Assembly: GCA_020809705.1 (NCBI GenBank) | Contig: CP085829.1 | Coordinates: forward strand, 2,294,001-2,358,000 | Direction: 5' to 3' | Origin: Calonectria ilicicola | Taxonomy: Eukaryota; Ascomycota; Sordariomycetes; Hypocreales; Nectriaceae | DNA length: 64,000 bases | Shown: one piece after another, positions 1 through 11,182 of the stretch | Numbering within the stretch: position 1 is the first letter of the stretch | Layout of the letters: each line of letters begins with the position of its first letter | Translations under genes and position numbers: made by a program | The notes under the pieces: generated by a model | Database searches by the model: none | The model's input: the letters and a program-made list of their open reading frames with translations, nothing else | What the model was told of the DNA's origin: nothing

Positions 1-1831
1 GCACTTCTCCCGCTTCCACACTCCCATTCAAACGGGAACTCGAACATGTCGAGGTGGCGCATGTTGAGGTAGCCCCTGTGGTCGCCGATAAGAAGCCTCG
101 CACTGCCGAGGTGTTATTAGAAGAGCAACTCCCTGACGGAATCACTGAGACCGAAGAAGAAAAGCAAAAGCATTGGTTTGTCGGCAGCATCGATCAAGGC
201 ACAACATCAACACGCTTCCTAATCTTCAACGGTCTTGGAGAGCCGGTCGCAAGCCACCAAATTGAATTTCAGAACAAGTACCCCCATTCGGGGTAAGTTG
301 GCATCCCATTGACTCAGTTGTTTTGCATCTAACCGTGTTTCTAGATGGCATGAGCACGACCCCCTGGAGCTACTCGAGTCCGTTGAGACATGCATTGAAA
401 AAGCCGTCGAGAAGTTCTTAGCACAGGGCTACCCAGTGTCCAAAATCCGGTCAATTGGAATCACCAACCAACGAGAAACCACCGTTCTGTGGGATAAAAA
501 CACCGGCGAGCCTCTGTACAACGCTGTTGTTTGGCCCGACACCCGTACTACCGCTCTGGTCCGAGATCTGAAGAGTCGTCCTGGAGCCGACAAGCTTCAG
601 GAAATCTGCGGTCTCCCCCTCTCTACCTACCCCTCCAGTGTCAAGCTTCTGTGGGTCTTGCAAAATGTTGACTCTGTTCGAAAGGCCTATGACGAAGGAC
701 GTCTCTCGTTTGGAACAGTTGACTCATGGCTTATCTACCGTCTCAACGGTGGTCAGGAACGTCAGGGTGGACCCATCTACGTCACCGATTCGACAAATGC
801 CAGTCGCACCATGTTCATGAACCTGAAGACGCTGGACTACGATGACTCCCTTCTCGAGTTCTTCGAGATTGACCGCAACAAGCTTGGTTTGCCCAAGATT
901 GTACCATCTTCTCACGCGACTGCTTTTGGCTCGCTGGCTCGTGGTTGTCTTAAAGGAACACCCATCGCAGGATGCTTGGGCGATCAGTCCTCCGCTCTCG
1001 TGGGTCAATGTGGGTTCAGTCCCGGACAGGCCAAGAATACTTACGGAACCGGTTGCTTCCTGCTTTATAATGTGGGTAATGAACCCGTCATCTCAAAGAC
1101 TGGCTTACTCGCCACTGTCGCATACGACTTTGGTCAAGGTCGCAAACCTGTCTATGCACTAGAGGGTAGCATTGCCGTGGCGGGTTCGGGTGTCAAATTC
1201 CTCCAGAATAATCTGTCGATAATCAAGGAGTCTGCCGAAGTAGACGCTCTCGCCAACACGGTTCCTGACAATGGCGGAGTCGTCTTTGTTACCGCATTCA
1301 GTGGTCTTTTTGCACCGTATTGGATTGATGATGCCAAGGGCACTCTTTGTATGTTTATCTGCCCCTTTTGTTCATATTCAAGTCACAAGAAAACTAACAG
1401 AATTCGTAGTTGGTGTCACTCAGCATACGGAGAAGGGACATATTGTTCGAGCAACACTAGAGGCAACCTGCCACCAGACAGCAGCAATCTTAGACGCCAT
1501 GGCTGCTGATTCGGGACATGCGTTGGAGAAGTTGGCTGTCGATGGCGGCTTATCCAACTCCGATTTGTGCATGCAGACACAGGCCGACCTAAGTGGTATT
1601 CCTGTTGACCGTCCCGCGATGCGTGAAACCACTGCCTTGGGTGCTGCCATTGCGGCTGGACTAGCTACGGGTGTTTGGAACGAGTTGGACGAGCTCGTGC
1701 ACGTCAACAGCAAGGGACGCAAGGTGTTCCAGCCTCAACTCGGATTAAACGACCGCAGAAAGAAGCGTAGAAGATGGGAGCGGGCAGTGGAGATGAGCAG
1801 GGGATGGGTCAGAGATGACGATGACGAGTGA
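1..1831 (+). CDS. GUT1: glycerol kinase (5' end outside window)
   Basis: ATP-dependent glycerol kinase of the FGGY sugar-kinase family, which makes glycerol-3-phosphate for glycerol use and lipid synthesis. Exons read as <3..292, 345..1348 and 1410..1831; both introns have GT-AG ends and splicing keeps the frame. The reading frame is open back to the window edge, so the true start is upstream. Visible motifs are the N-terminal phosphate loop IDQGTTSTR, NQRETTV and WPDTRT in the substrate half, GDQSSALVGQ and YGTGCF in the middle, and the C-terminal FGGY signature around VDGGLSNSD..MQTQAD. The segment before the kinase domain, with its acidic stretch, is not typical of bacterial GlpK. The tail ends in a basic run followed by DDDDE. 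The family call is secure; the N-terminus is unknown. Confidence 0.95.
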
Positions 1832-4800
1832 AGGGGATGATGAGTAATGAGTTATGAGGGGTAGTGGAGTTCACGAAGCCGCCTGCTGGTGTACGATATG
1901 TGCGAAAATACGGATTTTAATGGCATAAAAGGCGATGAACGAATTTCTTGCAAGACATTGGGACAATTGGATATAGGACAACACACATGTGGACGAGACC
2001 TTGTCTCATGTCAGCCAACCTCCAAACGCAGCGGGCTTGTTTGTCCGGCGTTTAGAATAGCCTAATAGAGCAGTTACAGGTGTTAACCGTTTCATGTCGA
2101 GTTTGGGCCGTCTTGGGCATTGGTGAATACCGGCAGGTCGGGTATCCCCACGAGTCGCAGTGAATAAGTGTCATGTAAGGAGAGGTCAGAAAAGACCCCG
2201 CATTGTCGAGAGAGGGGTTGTGATGTTGGACTGCCCCACCTGCTGCTGCGTGCACTGATGCTTTTTTTGGACCGTCCCCCTCTTCCCCTCCTCTGTTATA
2301 TTCCGCTGTGCGTGAGCAGTGTAATCTGTTCGTGTTCAGAAATAGCGAGTATTGCGTAGGGCACGAGGCTATCATCAACTCTGAGCTCTGTGCAAGGGAA
2401 TGCACATGGCTTCTGGTTAACAGGCCAAGAGACGTGGGATTTCGTCGTCAAAGTTGCTCATGAGATGTGGCCATTCGGTGGCTGGAGGCACAGACAAGCT
2501 TCCTTTGGTTCCCGCTTAGGGTGCGGCTGAGCAGCACATGAATCGGGCCCCTGCCGCCCCGGTTACCGTGTCCCCCTGCAACGCCTCAAAACGGTCTGTG
2601 AGGCACTGCTGGGTATGGTTTGCTAAGCCTCATGGCAGTGGCAGCTTGAGAAGTTAGAGGGCTAGAGGATTTCACCCGAGCAGGTGGGCTGAAAGAGGCA
2701 ATCCCAACTCTGCTCTTGGTTTCCACCCTTCTTCTTTGGGAGGAGTGTGGGTGATGTGAAGCAATCCCTTGTACGCGGATACCTCAGTCTGATGGGGACA
2801 TTGGCCTCGGGATGGTGTTGAGCCTACGCGTTGGGACCTGGTGGCAATCGCGCCAACATCCCGCATGGTCGGGAAGCTTCAATAATCGGCAATGATCAGA
2901 GCGCCTCACTGAGCGATATGGTACGCCGTGCATGGAGGCGACAAGTGCGCGGATGGAGAGAAGAGCGAAATGGATGGCCGAGGCTGTTCTCGACTTGCCC
3001 AAAGACATGCGCTGTCGCAGTCCAGCCAAATCAGTCGCTCACTAGCTTATCCACCAGCAGCATTGATAAGGATAGACGAAGCTTGATCATTCCTCACCCA
3101 CTCTTGGGCCCGATCCGGCATCTCCCCAGACAATGCGTGATGCACCTGCTAATAATATGTTTGACACCTAATCGTCGGTACAATCACGGAAATCCAGCTT
3201 CATGGGAAAGCAGCCCAAGTCTAAGTCAGTCCACACGAGGGAGCGAGGCCCCCAACCCACGCGCATCTTGACCAACCACGAGCGGGCGGGTCCCCACAAG
3301 GCCTTGCGACCACAGGGTAGCAAAGTCCTAGACAGAGTCCTGGATCTCACCCGCGTGTGGAGCTTTGCCGCCCACGTTCGTCCTCTTCCTGGCAAAGTTG
3401 CTGATTCACCATTCTCCGCCACATGCTCACCCCAGGATTGGGCCGTCCTGTGCCTCATATCACTCTTTTTCATTGGCACCTGCCCCACTGCTTTGCGAGC
3501 AGGAAATCATTGGGTTGTGTCGCGTGAGAGCGCGCATAGAGAATTGAATTGTTAATCGAGTTCGGATATCAGAGAATACGAATGTTTGTTGGGATATCGT
3601 GGTCCCTGCAGCTATACGGGCTTGCGAAGCCTGCCCCTCACTTCTGGGTTCAATACCAGTCCTCCGCCGGCTGAGCCCCTGGGCCGTTGCGTGGCTCACC
3701 ACTATAAACAACTTTTTTTTTATGTTTAGGTCCTTGCGCTCAGTGAACTCATTCTGTGAGTCCCCCACTGTAGTGTGATTGTTGCGTCTGACGCTCTGAC
3801 ATTGACGGCTTCATCCCCACGATATCGCTGTGAGAACAACCTCAGAACCGCTCCCGTGTAGCTAACTTTAGCTCCAACGCCTGAGCGCCCTCGCGTCTTT
3901 CATTCGGAATTGGGGCCTGCAAACTCTTCTTAATTGTAGCGCCCTGGATCTTTATTCCGAGAAGCCGATTAGGAGAAGTCTGCAGTCGAGCAAGCACCAA
4001 AAAGTCAACTTGACGTCTTCCCTGCGTAAATACACCCCCCCTTGCGGTGGGCGACACTCCCAGCACACACCCCCATTCCTCACCCACCCACTAACTTATC
4101 CACAATGCACCACCAGAGACCGACAATCGACAAGGCAGACTGGTCTGGCGTTTGTCCAGATCGACGGAACGGCGATTTTCTCTGATCGCCAACCCGACCC
4201 GGCCAGCGACAAACCGTCAGCGCGCGCCAGGCTAGCTGCCCTACGAGCGGCAATCCCCAGAAGCTGGAGCATCAATAAACGACAAATGGGGATGCGGGAG
4301 GGGGGACACATGTTGGAGCTCAAAAAATAGCCTAGACCGTAGTGCCGGGCTCCAGTCGCTTGCACCAAGGGGAGAAAAAATTACAGTAAATAATTAAAAT
4401 GTTAACTAAGGAGAGACAACTGGGTCCCGGCAAGGGAGAATATGGGCGTGGCAGCACTGCACTGCGCTGCACTGCACTGCATCGTACCGCTCGCGGACCG
4501 TCCCCGTGCCGTTTGTTCTCGACTTGGCTCTTCCGAATGCGTCTTTTGGGCATCGAAGGACCGTCAGCAGCAGGTAACGTCGCAGTGAGGGCCCAGGTCA
4601 GGTCCAGGTCCAATCCAGGTCCTGGACAAGGTCCTTTCCTCAATTTCTTGCACCAAGACTTAGCGAGTAAGTTCGTCAATCCTCATCTGACAGGTTCATT
4701 CGACACAGACCCATTCCACCAACCTTGCCTCAGCCTTACACTGCTAGAAAGACATTAGCGCCGTCAGCTGTGCGTATCCTCTTTTTTATTTTTTTGGTGT

Positions 4801-6479
4801 CCCTATTGCCCATAATGATAATAATTCAAACGACTCCACTCCGCCTCTTTGGCGTCGTCCACTGCACCACAGTCCAGCCCCAAAGACCCTAGGTTGTCCC
4901 AGTTTGCTCCCAGATCCCCCGGGCGGTCCCCAGCTCTCAGTGCCCCCCCTTGTCAGCCACCATAGCCCAGCCCAAACGCCCAGAGCCCAAAGGGTAACGC
5001 CCAAGACCCAAGAGAAAAACGCCCCCCTGGAGGCGAAGATCGCGGTCTGGGTACAGAAAGAGAGGGTCACGGAAGCTTGTCATCATGAAGTTTTTTTTTT
5101 GTTGGCCTTCGCTGTTATTTTTTTCTTGCCTCCACCCTGCCTGACCATTGCCCAAAGAAACACACCAATTTGTGGTTTTTGGGGGCCTTGATTCATATAG
5201 TAATAGCCAGTTAATCACACAAAGAAATAGTGAGGGACACACGCAAGCTGGCATGGAAGACCCAATCACTTCATTCCAAGTGCAGGGTCAACTAGATTCA
5301 CAGCTGGCTGCGTAATTTGCATAGTACGATGCGATTGCACTCCGCAATCTCACTTGCGCTTCCGCTCCCAACGTCCTGTCCTGTCTTACGCCAGCACCGG
5401 TTTTCCACCTCCTCCAACAACAACACCAACCTTCCCACTCCATCACCTCATACTGTGACGCCTTGCTCTCCTCTCCTCGCCCACCAACACCAACCCCTCC
5501 TGCTCTGTTATCAATAAATTATAATCCAGCCCAGCACCCTCCCACGCCCACCGGCTTTTTGAGTTTCTTGGCTTTGGCTTCCCCGCCAAAAAAAACAAAA
5601 AAGAACACGAAGAGACACCAGCTCAAAGCAAAGCACAGCCCGTCACCCACCTGAAAGGTCCAGGCGCATCCACAAACCAGCCAGAGGCCAGCCCCCAAGA
5701 CACCGCCAGCAAGTAAGATAGCTCTGCAGCGGTACCAAAGCTACCTCGCATCGTGCCCTCAGCAAGGAGCCACCAGAAGCCAGTCGTCCCAGTCAGAAGG
5801 AAGCACACCCCCAAGTGCTATCTCGCTGCGACCTTGAGCTGAGAGTACTAACAGGCGACACCAGAGGCAAAACCTCCTCTAAGCCTCGTCCACCACCACG
5901 TCTGGGTTTGGCCCAGCCCAAAGCCCACGACAGCCCGCCTGAAAGGAAGCGCAGCCCCAAGCAGCCTGAAGCAGCAGCAGCAGCCCGCACCGCTCTGCCC
6001 TATCAATCGCCGCCTAGGCTGCTTTTGCTTCCTTGCTTCCTTTCCTTGCCTGACCCTCCTGTCCCAACTGCCGTATACGGCCTCAGTCCTGCTGTGCTGA
6101 GCTGCATTGCCCTGCCCTGCACGCTACTACAACAACGCACCCGCTCACCTACCTACCATTTGCTTTTAATAAGCGCCCCAGAAGGCTCTGGCGCTCGCTC
6201 TCGGTCTCTTCAGCTCGTCATCCTTACTCCCCCACTCCCTGGCCCTTGGCTTGGTCCTCGAATCACACACCCCCCGTGCGTGCGGCTGGTGCTAGCTAAT
6301 TTCTGACCCGAACCCGAGCCTCTCTCCCCCTCCCCCTCTCCATCCCACCAGGCCAATCCCATCGGGCCCCAGTCCTGACCGTCCTTGCCCGTCCTGCCCC
6401 GTCCTGCGGCGCTCCCTGTACCCTTCAAACCTGTCCTACCCTTTTCTCCGTCGTCCTCCCCCGACTCTCCTCTTTCCAT
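1832..6479. other. long intergenic region / leader of the Hsp70-like gene
   Basis: 4.6 kb with no convincing gene: the open frames are short, overlap one another on both strands and lack splice-linked partners. The last kilobase (about 5300-6479) is rich in C and T, as fungal promoters and 5' leaders often are, and probably belongs to the Hsp70-like gene. Short tandem repeats are visible, for example five units of a CACTG-like pentamer near 4456-4482 and AGGTCC-type repeats near 4595-4630. A possible Pol III unit near 3600-3721 is listed separately. Confidence 0.7.
3600..3721 (+). ncRNA. possible Pol III transcript (tRNA-like)
   Basis: An 11-base match to a B-box (GGTTCAATACC, 3647-3657) is followed by a short hairpin (GTGG/CCAC) and a run of nine T (3713-3721) that would stop RNA polymerase III. 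About 20 bases upstream lies a 5-bp stem with a 7-base loop (TTGCGAA) that resembles a tRNA anticodon arm. The T arm is imperfect, and no acceptor stem or good D arm can be built, so this is not an intact tRNA. It could be a tRNA-derived short element, an unknown small RNA, or chance. Confidence 0.2.
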
Positions 6480-8947
6480 ATGAGTTCTATGAACTCCCGC
6501 TTCAAGAACTTTGGCTTCGGAAAACGCAAATCAGCCGCAAGCATCCAGACCCCCGAGGGTCTAACGCCGAGTCCGACCCCTCCTCCCGGCCAAATACCTC
6601 AGTATCACCAACAACAACCACATCCTCCTCATCCTCAGCACACGCCTGCACCGTCCGTCGGTGACTCGTCCTCGACAACCAGCCTCCCAATGAATCACCC
6701 GGGACCTGGTAACCGTCCTCCCAGCTACTCGGCAAACTACCCTCCCGCCGGCCAGCCTCCCCTCGGCCGCACTTCACCTCTCGTCAACCAAACCCGTACC
6801 CCGCCTAGCCAAATGGTTGGAGGCCCGCCCCCGATCAACACCGGCGCTCCCGTCGGTTACCCCCCCGGAATGGCTCCTATGGGCCAGGGACCTCCTCCCA
6901 TGGGCGGTCCCCCGGGTTTCCAGCAGCAGCCTCCTCCCGTCCAAGGATATCCTCCCGCCGGCGGTCCTCCTCCCGGTCCTATCGGCCAGTACCGCCCACA
7001 GGGCAACCCCGCTGCTGAGGTTGAGGGTGCCAGCAGGAGCAAGGCTCAGCTGATCGTTGGTATTGATTTTGTACGACTCTCCCAAACAACAAACAACCCC
7101 GTCTACTCGTGCGACATGGTCACTAACATGCTGGATCTTGTAGGGTACCACCTTTTCAGGTGTCGCTTTTGCGTTCGCAACCAACAACGAGGCCAAGGAG
7201 GATATTATCACCGAGTGGCCAGGTGCTGGTAACTTGACAAAGCAAAAGGTAGGTGGTGAAAGGCGGGGTTCGCAATACATCGAAACTTCAGAAGCTAAAC
7301 TTGAGTCCTATAGATTCCTACCGTCCTGTACTACGACCAATACCAAAAGGTGGTTGGATGGGGTCCCGATATCGCCGACGCTCTTGCGCCTACCGGCTAC
7401 CCCAAGCCTGGTGTCCAAAAGGTCGAGTGGTTCAAGCTGCAGCTAATGCTCAGCGGCAACACCTACATTGACCCCATCAACCTGCCTCCTCTGCCCCCAG
7501 GAAAGTCTGAGATTGACGTCGCTGCCGACTATCTCTTCAAGCTTCGTCAGGCTATGCGAACAGCTCTTCAAAAGACCCTAGGTGAGGTGTTCAACAGAGA
7601 AGAGCGCAACATCCGATACTACCTTACCGTCCCTGCTATCTGGAACGATGCTGGCAAGGCTGCCACTCGATCCGCCGCCATCCAGGCCGGTTTCCTCCGA
7701 GACGAGAACGACAACCGTCTTACCCTAATTTCTGAGCCCGAGGCTGCTGCCCTCTTCTGTTCCAAGACTGGTCTGCTGAACCTCAAGGTCCACGATGCTG
7801 TCCTCATTGTGGATTGTGGTGGTGGTACCGTCGATTTGATCGCCTACGAGGTCGAGGAGGAGAACCCTTTCACCGTCGCCGAGTGTACGGCAGGTTCTGG
7901 TGACTCTTGCGGTTCCACCGCCCTGAACCGCAACTTCAGCAACATTCTGCGAACAAAGATTCGCAAGATGAAGCTCCCCGACGGCTCCAAGACCGCCGGT
8001 CGTGTTTACGCCAAGTGTATCATGGACTTTGAGAACAGAATCAAGGCTGATTTCCGAAACAACGGCCAGAAGTGGGCTGTTGATGTCGGTATCGAGGCTG
8101 AGTTCCCCGAGGCCGGTATTGAGGAAGGTTACATGACCTTCACCAACGAGGAGATTCTTCAGTGCTTCGAGCCTGTCGTCAACCGTATCCTGGAGCTTGT
8201 GCGCAACCAGATTATTGCCATCCAGGCCCAGAACCGAACTCTCCAGAACATCCTGGTTGTCGGTGGTTTCGGTGCCTCCGAGTACCTCTTCCAACAGATT
8301 AAGCTCCACGTCCCTCCCCAGTTCCAGTCCAAGGTCGTCCGACCCATGGATTCCGTGGCCGCCATTGTCAAGGGTGCTGTCACTGCCGGTATCACTGAGC
8401 GAGTCATTACCCACCGTGTTGCCCGTCGACACTACCTCATGGCCACTCTTCAGCCCTTTAAGGAAGGCTACCACCCCGAGGCGTACCGTGTACCCTCCCT
8501 GGATGGTAAAGATCGATGCAAGTTCACCCGACAGATTTTCGTGCAGAAGGGCCAGAAGGTCAAGAGCGGCGAGCCAGTCAAGGTTTCATTCTTCAGACAG
8601 GTTGCCCCTGGTGCCACCCTAATGTACGAAGATGTATTGTACGCATGTGACGACGACGTCTGTCCCGAGTATACTAAGGATCCCCGTAAGTTTTGGCCCC
8701 CTCAAAGCGGCTTACCCTTGTCTGACATGTGCTAACACCCTGAATAGGAATCAAGGAGGTCGTCACTCTTACTTCAGATCTGTCCCGCAAGAACTTGGAG
8801 AAGGACTTTGAGCGCATGGATACCCCTCAGGGCACATTCTACCGTGTGTACTTCGATATTTACCTGACGCTGGACGGCTCTGAGTTCAGCGCCGAGCTCG
8901 TCTGCCAAGGCGAAGTTATGGGTCGCTGCAGAGCTCGTTTCCGATAA
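6480..8947 (+). CDS. HSPA12-like Hsp70-family ATPase with proline-rich N-terminus
   Basis: Exons 6480..7070, 7144..7248, 7314..8685 and 8748..8947 give about 755 residues. The first 185 residues are rich in Pro, Gly and Gln and probably disordered; they contain a PPSY motif (PPxY type, a WW-domain ligand). An actin-like Hsp70 nucleotide-binding fold follows: phosphate-1 loop GIDFGTTFSG (about 194-203, split by intron 1 after the F codon), phosphate-2 loop DCGGGTVDL (about 399) and adenosine motif VVGGFGASEYL (about 547). There is no classical substrate-binding domain or EEVD tail, which fits the divergent HSPA12-like group rather than a folding chaperone. The third intron has a clear GCTAAC branch point. 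The substrate is unknown. The start was chosen as the first ATG of the open frame, directly after a CT-rich leader. Confidence 0.9.
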
Positions 8948-9772
8948 ACAGGTCGCAAAAAGTATTAAGGAAAGCATGTGGATGATACCTTTAGGGTTCG
9001 CTTAGAACCCCATATGATACCTCGAAAAAAAGACTAGCGCAGAAGAGATGACAGGCCCGTGAGCGTGGAACCCCTTGGCCGACGCCCACTCCGCCTTGGA
9101 ACATAATCCGACTTGAGAGGCCGTGGCACAAAAACAAATGTTACGGAGGGGTGTTTTTACTTCACAGCGAGCGGCGATGAAAGGGACATATTTGATTTTT
9201 GTTGGATGACATTTGGCGAGACAATGCTAAATTAGTTGAGCACAGTAGACAGACTTCGGCGAGCCTTTGGGGTTTGCGTTGACGAGTTCCAGGTGCAAAC
9301 GGGAGAGAAGGAGTTGCATGCATGAATGATCAATGAATGATTGCCCGGTATATAGACAATTGAAGCTGGTTGAAATCAAATGCAATTCACGACCCCATGA
9401 AAGAGTTGTTTTTTTAAATGTCTGTGAATGTGAAATGGGAGTATCCGATTCATTATTATCCAGCTATTACTCGTTCGGGCACAAATCGGGTATTGCCTAC
9501 ACAGTACAATCCCTAAAAGATTGTACCCCTTCTACATTTTCCCACCAGCCTCCAGCCAAATTATAAATAAATAGATATTATATAAATAAAGGAAATAAGT
9601 AATTTATATATGGGGTTCATTGTCATTTATTTATTCATTTTCTTTTCTTTACAATCAGATTGATGTCTCTAGGCGGTTGAGTTCCATTCTATCCGCCAAA
9701 GGCACGGGAGTCACAGGGGGACAATCTTTCAAAGTGTATATGCTCACACCACTTGTACTCATCAACCAATCA
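8948..9772. other. convergent intergenic region
   Basis: 3' flanks of two converging genes (Hsp70-like on + and PRISE-like on -). No gene is seen. The right half holds an AT-cored inverted repeat, listed separately. Confidence 0.8.
9504..9745. repeat. AT-cored inverted repeat, copy A
   Basis: Left arm 9504-9557 (starting GTACAATCCCTAAAAGATTG), an AT-rich core about 9558-9668 full of TAAATA-type runs, then right arm 9669-9745 (starting CTAGGCGG, ending near ACAATCTTTCAAAG). The arms are imperfect inverted copies of each other (AGATTGT..CCCC against GGGG..ACAATCT). The same arm type recurs near 27750, 51190, 53203 and 53337. This looks like a MITE-like element or the fused ends of larger elements. 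No target duplication was resolved by eye. Confidence 0.55.
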
Positions 9773-11182
9773 TCAAGATACCTTTGGTGCCATATTCAGG
9801 GCAGAAAAGTCTTTAAAAGCCCTAAAAATTGACTCTGTTGAGTCGACAAAACCAAAGAAGCCCATCTTTCGCAGCCTGGTGTTGCTATAAGACAGTGGCC
9901 ACGAACCCAAGAGGGCTGCATCCGCCAAGCCAAAGATTTTATCGACATCACCCAGTTCCTTGTTGCGCAGGCCGTCCCTCGTGGCAATCTCCCGCCAAGC
10001 ATTTGCGACTTCGGGTCTCTTGGCCCATTCCGTCAGCGTGAACTTGAACCGCATCTTCCCAGGCGGGCCCCAGCCTCTTGGCGGAGGCGAATTGGGGAGG
10101 ACCAGCTCGCGAAACTCAGCGGCATCACTAGTATCGGGCCCTTCACATGGCATGTGGAAGTAGGCGGCGTACTTGGGCCAAAACTTGCCCCAGGTGAAGG
10201 GCGAGTCGTCTGTGGCATTGAAGCTTTTGTTGGCGGCGGCGTCGGTGAGAACAACCCACTCGGACAGATGCGCGTTGAGGGTGGACGATGAAAGCACCGT
10301 TAAATTTTCCCAACAGGCAAGATCTCCAGGAAAAACCAGAGGCTGGGCGAGATGCTTTTGCACGGTGGCGTAGACAAGAAGAGGATAGCAGAGGCTCATG
10401 GCGTTATCCGGGACCGCTCCCAGAATAAAAGATGGGCGCGTTGTGTTCCAGCCGCAGCCGTGGGCTTGGCAAAAGGCCTCCAGGGTGTCTTCTTGGTCAT
10501 AGTAAAAGTTGGGCTCGTCAACGAGCCGAATGTCTGTCTCTTCCTGGGGAACTGCGGCTGGACCAAGATGGAGACCATAGTACTTGGCCCCAAGCTGCAC
10601 TAAAATTCGCTTCGGGGTAATAGATGCCACGGTCATACCCCAGAGAAAGTTGTCTAATAAATCGCCTAAGGAAATATTAGTGAGACGGCCTCGTATGAAC
10701 AGCAGTCATGTATGTGAGGGCAGCATACTGTTAACCCTATTCAGCTCCTCGGTTGCGCTCCATATCGAACCACTAGGTTGAGGCTTGGGTTGGATGTAAG
10801 CAAAGAAAAAGACGTAGTCGGCCTTGACTTTCCGGGCCTTCATTTGTGCGGCGATATCCTCGGGGTCTTGGAGCAAGTCTATGGAGATATGCTCTACATG
10901 AGGCGGGGTTTCCTGAAATGAGTCCCTCAACGAGAGCGCATATATCTTAGTCCAACGATCTGGGTTCTCGCATAAAACGCGAATCTAGCCACCGATAAAA
11001 ATTAGAGTGGATACACCGAAGTGTATTACTAAATCGTTGGATAGTCTCACCATGTAAGCGCCTGAAATGCCGTTTGCTCCAACCACCATGGCCGTCAGCC
11101 CCCGGGTCGTCTCAGGAATCACGGGGAGTCCCTTGTAGGTTCCATTCGCGCGGATGGTGGTCAATCTCTTGTCGGGAGCCAT
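9773..11182 (-). CDS. PRISE-like short-chain dehydrogenase/reductase
   Basis: Exons on the minus strand are 11182..11051, 10984..10729 and 10665..9773, giving 426 residues. The N-terminus carries the Rossmann motif GANGISG (about 35-41) for NAD(P). The middle holds VFFFAYIQPKP and the segment GAKYYGLHLGP, typical of the progesterone 5-beta-reductase / iridoid synthase (PRISE) branch of extended SDRs, in which the Tyr of this segment is part of the active site. Members reduce activated C=C bonds, and fungal ones are often linked to secondary metabolism; the substrate here cannot be told. The gene lies in an accessory-looking stretch with a repeat copy directly beyond its 3' end. An in-frame Met upstream is unlikely because none has ATG; the start chosen is the first ATG. 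Confidence 0.85.

Noticed and set aside
7725..8474. 249-codon open frame on - opposite the Hsp70-like gene
   Set aside because: Same shadow effect; the product is Gly/Leu/Asp/Asn-rich with no recognisable domain, and the plus strand has a clear Hsp70 ATPase domain.
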